Source: M55B127 sp035269185 (GTDB lineage Bacteria; Bacillota; Halanaerobiia; Halanaerobiales; M55B127). From it: a DNA stretch of 30,655 nucleotides. The DNA is taken from contig CAYSHP010000026.1 in NCBI GenBank assembly GCA_964430875.1, positions 1 through 30,655 on the forward strand, written 5' to 3'. Positions 24,759-30,655 of the stretch are shown here, one piece after another. A program made the translations under genes and the position numbers. A model generated the notes under the pieces. The model had not been told where the DNA came from, made no database searches, and worked only from the letters and a program-made list of their open reading frames with translations. Within the stretch, counting starts at the first letter, position 1; each line of letters starts with the position of its first letter.

Positions 24759-26513
24759 TTAATTACCCCCTCTACGATCAATTCTAATTGTAACTATTGT
24801 CTTTTCTCCATATTCACTTTCTATCTTGATTCCTGAATCACCACCATACATTAACTTTAAACGCTGGTCTACATTACACAGTCCAAAATATTTTTTCTGA
24901 TCTTCTGTTTTAATCTTACCGGCAAGTATATTATTTATTTCCTTAACTTTTTCTTTTTTTATTCCAACACCATTATCAATAACTTGAAAATATATGCTCT
25001 TATTTTTATAATAGCCTTTAATTATTATTAAACCCTTCTTTTCTGAAGGAAGTATGCCATGATAAATTGCATTTTCTACAATCGGCTGTAAAATTAATTT
25101 GGGGATATGTTTATCCATGATTTCTAGATCTTCTATATCCACGATATATTTATATTCTTCACCATGCCTGTACTGCTGAATAAATAGATAATTTTTAACA
25201 TGTTTTATTTCATTTCGAATTAAAACCATCTCTTTACCATAACTTAAACTTAATCTGAAAAATTTACCAAGGGCTTCAACCATATGTGCACCCTCTTCTA
25301 TTTTATTGTTTTCTAAAAGTCCAATGATTAAATCAAGAGTATTATAAATAAAGTGGGGTTTTATTTGATTATTAAGACTCTCCATTTCAAGTTTTCTTAA
25401 TAATTTCTGTTCTTTAACATTTTGTTCAAGTAATTTGTTGATTCTTCTTATCATTTTATTAAAACTTTTTCCAAGTTTTGCAATTTCATCTTTCCCGCTG
25501 ACATCTATCTTAACCGAAAGATCGTTTTCTGATGCTTTATAACTCAGTTCCTGCAATTTTCTGATTGGTTTTGATAACGAATTAGAGAGATATAGGGCAA
25601 GTAAAATAATAATGACTAAAATAATAAATGTTAAAAATATCGTAATTTCTTTCAGATAATTTAGTTCTGCCTTCACCTCTCTAGCAGATGCCATACTTAT
25701 AATATGCCAACCAGTTAGTTCAGAAAATGTAGAAGTTAATAAATATTCTTCATTATTGTAATTGATCTCTCTATTTTCAAAACCTCTATTGTAAAAAATG
25801 CTCTGTTTTCCAATTTTGTCTTCTTGAGGATGAAAGATTATCCTGCCATTTTTATCTGCTATGAAAAAATAACTCTTATCACCGAGCTTAAAAGCTGTTA
25901 AGTTTGTCAGTACATCAATATCTATATCAGCACTGATTAAAACATTTTCTTCAGCAATATCTGTATAATAAGGTTTTAGTAAAGTAATTACTTCTTTTTG
26001 TAAATAATTTTTATGAGGAGGAGTAAAATAAATGTCTTCGAAATTATTTGGGAAAAGCATATTATCAATGTCATTTATATCAATATTATATAATCCATAA
26101 CTGCTTATTCGGCGGCCATCCTGAAAAGTAATAGCTATATCTTCTAAGCCAGGTTTCATCTGCTTTAAATTCTCAAAATCTTCCCAGATTCTAAAAATAT
26201 ATTTTCTATTATTACTAAAATCATTTGCTTGAGTTAACTTTATAAATTGGTTGATATAAAAATCCTGTTCTCTATTTAAAAATCTTTGTATGTCCATTAT
26301 ATAATTTTCTAAATCTCTTTCCATACGATTTATCATTTCAAGTGAATACGCAGAAATCCTATCATTTAAAGCACCACTATAAATATTATATGATAAAAAT
26401 GAAAAAATAAGCATAGGTAGAAGTCCAATAAGTAAAAAAGAGATGATCAGCTTAGTTCTTATTGTATGTATCTCTATACCATTTGCTATATATTTAAATA
26501 GTTTATTAAACAT
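24759..26513 (-). CDS. YesM/LytS-type sensor histidine kinase
   Basis: This 584-residue membrane kinase has a transmembrane helix (about 22-44), a large extracytoplasmic dCache-like sensor (about 45-285) and a second transmembrane helix (about 288-310). It continues with a HAMP domain (about 308-362), a His_kinase domain with phospho-acceptor H387 in NQIKPHFIYNTLD, and a HATPase_c domain (LILQPIVENAIYHG, DNGVGIKKEK, GLCNVDQRLKLMYG). SD AAGGTGG lies 7 nt before the ATG. Its start is 12 nt after the binding-protein stop, and its stop is adjacent to the response regulator start. The dedicated periplasmic binding protein encoded just upstream probably delivers the sugar signal. Confidence 0.9.
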   Translation of the reverse strand: MFNKLFKYIANGIEIHTIRTKLIISFLLIGLLPMLIFSFLSYNIYSGALNDRISAYSLEMINRMERDLENYIMDIQRFLNREQDFYINQFIKLTQANDFSNNRKYIFRIWEDFENLKQMKPGLEDIAITFQDGRRISSYGLYNIDINDIDNMLFPNNFEDIYFTPPHKNYLQKEVITLLKPYYTDIAEENVLISADIDIDVLTNLTAFKLGDKSYFFIADKNGRIIFHPQEDKIGKQSIFYNRGFENREINYNNEEYLLTSTFSELTGWHIISMASAREVKAELNYLKEITIFLTFIILVIIILLALYLSNSLSKPIRKLQELSYKASENDLSVKIDVSGKDEIAKLGKSFNKMIRRINKLLEQNVKEQKLLRKLEMESLNNQIKPHFIYNTLDLIIGLLENNKIEEGAHMVEALGKFFRLSLSYGKEMVLIRNEIKHVKNYLFIQQYRHGEEYKYIVDIEDLEIMDKHIPKLILQPIVENAIYHGILPSEKKGLIIIKGYYKNKSIYFQVIDNGVGIKKEKVKEINNILAGKIKTEDQKKYFGLCNVDQRLKLMYGGDSGIKIESEYGEKTIVTIRIDRRGGN

Positions 26514-26525
26514 AAGAGAACCACC

Positions 26526-27545
26526 TTATTTTACCCTCCAGGGCATATGTATTTTTAAAAGTTCTTCTAAATTCTTATCTTCAGCTATTTCTAAACTTGT
26601 TTCTATAAATTCTTCTGGAACAATACCATATTTCAGATAATTATGCATACTCTCAAGCCCCTTTGAACCCATTGCAGCCATATCCTGTCCCACTAAATAT
26701 TGTATCAAACCTCTTTGCTGTAACAATAAAGCATCATAAAATATATCTATTCCAACAGCAACTCCACCCGACTCTACCCAGCTTTGAAAATTAGGAAGAG
26801 CTGCTGCCGGTACATAAAAAGGCCAGCCCCCCACAAAAAATATTATATCTATGTCTGAATTATCCTCAAGATACTCTTCTAACAATTCAACAGATAAGTT
26901 TACACTATCCTGATTTTCTATAACATCTATAACATTTATGTTTGTATTTTCTATTTTATCTTTAAAGCCTTCAATCCTAAGGTCGAGATTTACTGCTCCT
27001 CTAACACCAGTCATTATCATTGTGTTGAGTTTTTTATCAGGATTATTATAATCCTCTTCTCTTTTTTCAAGAACTTCTAATAAACCTTCAGCTGTAGCTT
27101 GACCTGCTTTATAATTATCAATTCCGATATAAAAAAGTCTATTACTATCTGGTGCATCAGCATCAAATGTTGCAACTGCGATTCCGCGCTCTACGGCTTT
27201 GTTGATTACATTAATATAATTTTCTGTATTATTAACACTTACAACCATTCCATCTACTTCTCTTTCAATTAAACTCTCAATGATTTCTATTTGATCTTCC
27301 TCATTATAAATAAATGGTGAAACCCATTCTAAATTCACATCCAGTTCAAGAGCTTTTTCTTGAGCATGTTGAAAAGCATCAAGAAAAATAGGATTATCCA
27401 GAGACCGGGGTACATATGCAATAGTCATTTTCTCTTTTGCATTTTCCTGATTTTTCTGAACTTGTTCTTGAGAAAAGACCATTGTTGGAAGTAAGAAAAT
27501 TAGCAAAATTAAAAATATAAATACCAAATAATTATTTGTTTTCAT
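26526..27545 (-). CDS. Periplasmic sugar-sensing binding protein (XylFII-like)
   Basis: The 339-residue protein has an N-terminal hydrophobic segment (about 7-25) that is a signal peptide or membrane anchor. A type I periplasmic-binding fold follows: MTIAYVPRSLDNPIFLDAF, IESLIEREVDGMVVSV, FDADAPDSNRLFYIGIDNYKAG, and GVRGAVNLDLRIEGFKDKI. It belongs to the ribose/xylose/LacI-like binding family but is not followed by transporter genes. Instead it overlaps functionally with a YesM/LytS kinase and a YesN regulator. This matches the XylFII-LytS-YesN architecture described in Clostridium, where a binding protein senses D-xylose for the kinase. The ligand is not proven here. A weak SD (AAGAGATG) lies about 12 nt before the ATG. 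Confidence 0.82.
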   Translation of the reverse strand: MKTNNYLVFIFLILLIFLLPTMVFSQEQVQKNQENAKEKMTIAYVPRSLDNPIFLDAFQHAQEKALELDVNLEWVSPFIYNEEDQIEIIESLIEREVDGMVVSVNNTENYINVINKAVERGIAVATFDADAPDSNRLFYIGIDNYKAGQATAEGLLEVLEKREEDYNNPDKKLNTMIMTGVRGAVNLDLRIEGFKDKIENTNINVIDVIENQDSVNLSVELLEEYLEDNSDIDIIFFVGGWPFYVPAAALPNFQSWVESGGVAVGIDIFYDALLLQQRGLIQYLVGQDMAAMGSKGLESMHNYLKYGIVPEEFIETSLEIAEDKNLEELLKIHMPWRVK

Positions 27546-27655
27546 TATTTAACACATCTCTTTCTTTTTTACATAAATATTTTTCTTCATATATATGCAA
27601 GAATTGAATAATTTTCTGCTCACATAACCCAATCTACTCCCGAATCTTAAGTTCT

Positions 27656-27684
27656 ATTATATAGTTATTTATTCAAGTTATCAA
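27656..27684 (-). promoter_or_regulatory. Sigma-A promoter of the sensor operon
   Basis: On the minus strand there is -35 TTGATA (27679-27684), a 17-bp spacer and a perfect -10 TATAAT (27656-27661). It would produce a leader of about 105 nt upstream of the sugar-sensing binding protein gene. No riboswitch is visible in that leader. Confidence 0.75.
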
Positions 27685-28204
27685 CTTTGGAAGGTTAGGA
27701 AATGAGTTTCTAATGCTCAATATTTTCCCTTAAAATACAATATATAAGAAAACTTAATACAAAAATAATCTTTTTATGAAAACAAGATGCTGATGGTTAA
27801 ACTTTACTTTTTTTACTCTAAGCATATCTTTAGCAAATAATATTATTTAACCATTTTACACTTATAACTCGGGCATAAAGTCGGTTTTTAATGTTTTCGA
27901 CTAATACAATATTGTCTATTTTTGATATTCAGGTACGTACTCTTCTTTAAGTTGATCTGAGAAAGTTGCTTATTATTTTTAATCTCTATTAAATATTTGA
28001 TCTTCTAACTCTTTTAGAGAAATATATAAACATTAAAAATTAAAGTTAGGAGCTATTAAAATAATACTATAAGTATAGATGTATTTATAATCATGCTCTA
28101 ATCAAGAGTAAATCAGCATTATATGAATATATTTTCACTTAAACAAGTTAAGAAACACTTACAAGACAATTAAGAGGTTCTCAGCATATTTAATAAATAT
28201 TCAT
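27685..28204. other. Gene-free stretch between divergent genes
   Basis: About 500 bp of AT-rich sequence separates the minus-strand sensor operon from the plus-strand 346-residue protein gene. I see no convincing coding frame, RNA element or repeat. Confidence 0.4.
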
Positions 28205-28233
28205 TTGATGACGATAATTATAATAACTATAGA
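28205..28233 (+). promoter_or_regulatory. Candidate promoter for the 346-aa protein
   Basis: TTGATG and TATAGA are separated by 17 bp, a fair sigma-A promoter. The same region also contains TAAT-N15-GACGATAA, two mismatches from the flagellar sigma-28 consensus TAAA-N15-GCCGATAA. The two readings are alternatives. Confidence 0.45.
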
Positions 28234-28276
28234 GAACATTTTTTGTTTAATATTAGAGATCTAGGGAGGTGATTAC

Positions 28277-29317
28277 ATGAAAATTGAGGGACATAATATA
28301 AATATGTTTTCTAGTTGGCAGAAAAAAGCAGTTTATAAACGCGAAGAAAGTATTGATTTGAAAACCATCAGAGTTAAACAACCTACAAATAATAATTTAG
28401 ATAACTTAAATATTTCTTCACGTGCTAAAAATCTACTAGATGATAATTTTAAAACTGCTAAAAGCGAAAAAATTTCGAAAGTAAATGAAGAAAAATTTCA
28501 GCTAAGTGAAGAAGATAAACAAAAAATACTGCTTTTAGAAGCTTTTTTAAGTAAATTAAAAGGGGAAAAAGTAAAAATAAAAATACCAGTTTTACTTAAA
28601 GATAATGCAAATAAAAAAATAAAAGGTCCTAAAAGAAGAAATACAACTCTTTCCTGGCAAATAAATTATAAGTTAAGTGAATCTTATGTGGAAAAAGAAA
28701 AAATATCTTTTTCTTCTTCTGGCATAGTTAAAACAAGTGATGGAAAAGAAATTGATTTTAATCTTAAGGTAAAGATGAGTCGCGAATTTGCCACAAGTAA
28801 AAATATTGATCTAAGTATTTCTAATGGAGAACCCGTAGATCCAATTGTAATAAATTATGCTAATAAATCTGCAGCATTTAAAGAAGATACATTTGAATTT
28901 GATCTGAATTCAGATGGTACACTAGAAAATATTCCATATTTAGATGAGGGTAGTGGATTTCTTGTATTGGCTGATGATGGTTCAGAGCTAAAAAATGGCT
29001 CACAACTTTTCGGTCCTAAAACAGGTGATGGATTTGCTGAAATGAAGGAATATGATGAAGATGATAATGGTTGGTTGGATAGTGGTGACTCAATTTTTGA
29101 TGAACTTAAGATTTGGACTAAAGATGAAACTGGAAAAGACAAATTATTTGCATTAACAGATAAAAATATTGGTGCTATATATTTAGGAAATATTGATGCA
29201 AATTATAACTATAAAGATATGAACAATGAAGCTAAGGCTGTAAACAAAAAAATGGGGCTTTATTTAGGAGAAAATGGAAATACAGGCACGGTCCAAGAAT
29301 TAGATTTTATTGTTTAA
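28277..29317 (+). CDS. Acidic protein with EF-hand-like C-terminal region, unknown function
   Basis: The 346-residue protein has no signal peptide or membrane segment. The N-terminal 90 residues are basic and low-complexity, with an ISSRAKNLL motif of the kind seen near the start of some flagella-related or secreted proteins. A beta-rich middle (about 95-200) follows. The C-terminal half is acidic, with Asp-rich calcium-loop-like stretches: DLNSDGTLE, TGDGFAEM and YDEDDNGWLDSGDSIFDEL. This GSGFLVLADD...FGPKTGDGFAEM pattern recurs in uncharacterised bacterial proteins. SD GGGAGGTGAT lies 4-5 nt before the ATG. The gene is monocistronic, with a strong terminator. Calcium binding is inferred from the loops; the process is unknown. 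Confidence 0.75.
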   Translation: MKIEGHNINMFSSWQKKAVYKREESIDLKTIRVKQPTNNNLDNLNISSRAKNLLDDNFKTAKSEKISKVNEEKFQLSEEDKQKILLLEAFLSKLKGEKVKIKIPVLLKDNANKKIKGPKRRNTTLSWQINYKLSESYVEKEKISFSSSGIVKTSDGKEIDFNLKVKMSREFATSKNIDLSISNGEPVDPIVINYANKSAAFKEDTFEFDLNSDGTLENIPYLDEGSGFLVLADDGSELKNGSQLFGPKTGDGFAEMKEYDEDDNGWLDSGDSIFDELKIWTKDETGKDKLFALTDKNIGAIYLGNIDANYNYKDMNNEAKAVNKKMGLYLGENGNTGTVQELDFIV

Positions 29318-29343
29318 TCAAAATTATATCAGTTAAAGCTATT

Positions 29344-29383
29344 AACTAACTGTTTCTTAAAAGAAATAGTTGGTTATTTTTTT
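29344..29383 (+). terminator. Terminator of the 346-aa protein gene
   Basis: AACUAACU-GUUUC and GAAAU-AGUUGGUU form a long stem, followed by AUUUUUUU, 27 nt after the stop codon. Confidence 0.9.
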
Positions 29384-29534
29384 GAGTAAAATCTAATAAT
29401 TTTGCCATTTAAAAGCAGTAGGATTCTTATATCTAAAGACTATTATATATATTAAAAATAAGTTCATTATTTTTATCAAACCAACTATGAATAGTTGTCA
29501 AATTAATTTCGTCATTTTTTATCAATAACTAAAA

Positions 29535-29574
29535 CAAAAAACCCTATCAGCTTCTAGTAACTAAACTGATAAGG
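29535..29574 (-). terminator. Terminator of the right-edge GGDEF-HD-GYP gene
   Basis: On the minus strand CCUUAUCAG and CUGAUAGGG pair around a 15-nt loop and are followed by UUUUUUG. The stem is nearly the same as that of the terminator at 7374-7413. Confidence 0.85.
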
Positions 29575-29719
29575 ATTAATAATCATATAAAAAGCATGTT
29601 ATTATATTTAATTTATTTCCTAATTTTAATTTTTTGAATTAATCCGCCTTATATTGGTGGGTCTGTTTTGATTGATATTATTTAATAATTTAAATTCAAC
29701 ACTTTAATATCCTGTTCAA

Positions 29720-30655
29720 TTACTTTTCTTCTTGTAGTTCAATAAATTCCTTTGCTAATTTTGGATCAAACTGCTTTCCTGCATGTCTTTTTATCTCATA
29801 TAAGGCTTCTTTTTTGGATATAGCTTTACTATAGGGTCTTTTATTTGTCATTACATCATAGGCATCTATAATTGATATTATCCTTGCTAAATAAGGTATT
29901 TCCTCACCTTTCAAACCATCGGGATAACCATTACCATTCCAATGTTCATGATGATAGAGTATCTCTTCAGCTACTAAGATAAATTCTTCAGAAGCTGAAG
30001 CTATTTTATATCCACTTGTAGGATGCTCTTTTATTATCTCCCATTCTTTCTCTGTTAGCTTTCCAGGTTTAGTTAATAGATCTTCAGAAATAGTAGTTTT
30101 ACCTATATCATGCAGTGTAGCAAGTAAAGATAGTCTATTTAGTTCTGAATTAGAAAGTTTCAATTTTTCTCCTAGACTATTAGATAGTCTAGTCATTCTC
30201 ACAGCGTGATCTTTTGTCTCAGAGCTTTTGGCTTGTAGTGTGTTAAGTAAATTCTGCACAATTTTATTTTTAGTACTTTTGCTTTCTGATAATTTATTTC
30301 TATACATTTCATCATCTGCTTTTTTTAAAATATTTCTTATATTTTCATCTTCGTTTGCCTTTGTTGCAACCCCTAAACTAAATGAAACTGTAATACTTCT
30401 CTCACTAAGTTTATTATTTTTAGCTTTTAATCTAGAAATTATTTTTTTTGCTTCCTTTTTAGAAGTTTGAGGAAGCAAAACAGTAAATTCATCGCCACCA
30501 TGACGAGCTAGTATATCTTCATCTCTTAATTCTTGTTTCAATATTTTACCAGTTTCAATTAACATTTGATCTCCTGTTTCATGACCATAGCTATCATTAA
30601 TAATTTTTAATCCATTTACATCTACCATAATAATACTTATAGGTAAGTTTCTTTT
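29720..30655 (-). CDS. GGDEF-HD-GYP c-di-GMP enzyme (5' end outside window)
   Basis: The frame stays open to the window edge and reads KRNLPISIIMVDVNGLKI, so the ATG at 30628 is internal and the true N-terminus lies beyond 30655. What is visible is most of a GGDEF domain, with LRDEDILARHGGDEF (intact active site and RxxD inhibitory site). A complete HD-GYP domain follows, with TLHDIGKT, EHWNGNGYPDGL and DAYDVMT. It is very close to the C-terminal half of the 721-residue enzyme at 11336-13501, including the linker SES.S.KNKIVQNL, so they are paralogues. Any PAS or sensor domains and any leader riboswitch are out of view. Confidence 0.88.
   Translation of the reverse strand, partial: KRNLPISIIMVDVNGLKIINDSYGHETGDQMLIETGKILKQELRDEDILARHGGDEFTVLLPQTSKKEAKKIISRLKAKNNKLSERSITVSFSLGVATKANEDENIRNILKKADDEMYRNKLSESKSTKNKIVQNLLNTLQAKSSETKDHAVRMTRLSNSLGEKLKLSNSELNRLSLLATLHDIGKTTISEDLLTKPGKLTEKEWEIIKEHPTSGYKIASASEEFILVAEEILYHHEHWNGNGYPDGLKGEEIPYLARIISIIDAYDVMTNKRPYSKAISKKEALYEIKRHAGKQFDPKLAKEFIELQEEK

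Noticed and set aside
27895..28010. Possible degenerate coding fragment on the minus strand
   Set aside because: Open stretches are short in all frames and no family could be recognised.
1..30655. CRISPR array, tRNA or rRNA genes
   Set aside because: No regularly spaced repeats, no cloverleaf candidates and no rRNA-like segments were seen on either strand.

Overview
The window is about 30.6 kb of very AT-rich DNA with strong Firmicutes-style Shine-Dalgarno sites and Rho-independent terminators. It also encodes an outer-membrane usher with its periplasmic chaperone, so the cell must have two membranes. That combination points to a diderm Firmicute, most likely Halanaerobiales (Halanaerobium or a relative). 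The taxonomic call is inference; no rRNA or other marker gene is present. Nearly all genes lie on the minus strand.

Region 1 (about 0.9-7.0 kb, minus strand) is a chaperone-usher pilus locus: major DUF4402 pilin, chaperone, usher, and a two-domain DUF4402 tip-adhesin candidate. Its leader carries a c-di-GMP class II riboswitch whose 3' half is also one arm of a terminator. Downstream, with its own strong promoter, lies a small secreted beta-rich protein. Its roughly 265-nt leader holds two c-di-GMP class I (GEMM-I) aptamers in series with a terminator between them.

Region 2 (7.5-13.7 kb, plus the right edge) is c-di-GMP metabolism: a PAS-GGDEF protein, a CHASE-GGDEF-HD-GYP protein, a triple-PAS-GGDEF-HD-GYP protein and, at the window edge, a truncated GGDEF-HD-GYP protein. 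The triple-PAS gene is itself preceded by a GEMM-I riboswitch and terminator, so the second messenger probably feeds back on its own enzyme. A 100-N scaffold gap sits at 10818-10917, flanked by an exact 55-bp repeat that looks like an assembly artefact.

Region 3 (14.2-17.1 kb) holds mgtE, a small membrane protein on the plus strand, and a secreted DUF305 protein. The DUF305 gene has a textbook sigma-A promoter followed at once by a perfect CsoR-like palindrome, suggesting copper control. A GC-richer island at 17.2-17.35 kb may encode a structured RNA.

Region 4 (17.9-27.7 kb) is a sugar module. It contains a D-xylose-type CUT2 ABC transporter (xylF, xylG, xylH), followed by an out-of-place CUT1-type sugar-binding protein and a decayed copy of the xylH 3' end. 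Upstream lies a three-gene sensor: periplasmic binding protein, YesM/LytS-type kinase and YesN-type AraC response regulator. It resembles the XylFII-LytS-YesN xylose-sensing arrangement.

Region 5 (28.2-29.4 kb, plus strand) has one acidic, calcium-binding-like protein of unknown role.

The most notable system is the c-di-GMP circuit: four GGDEF proteins (three also HD-GYP) and four c-di-GMP riboswitches of two classes in one neighbourhood, controlling a chaperone-usher pilus, an accessory secreted protein and one of the enzymes.
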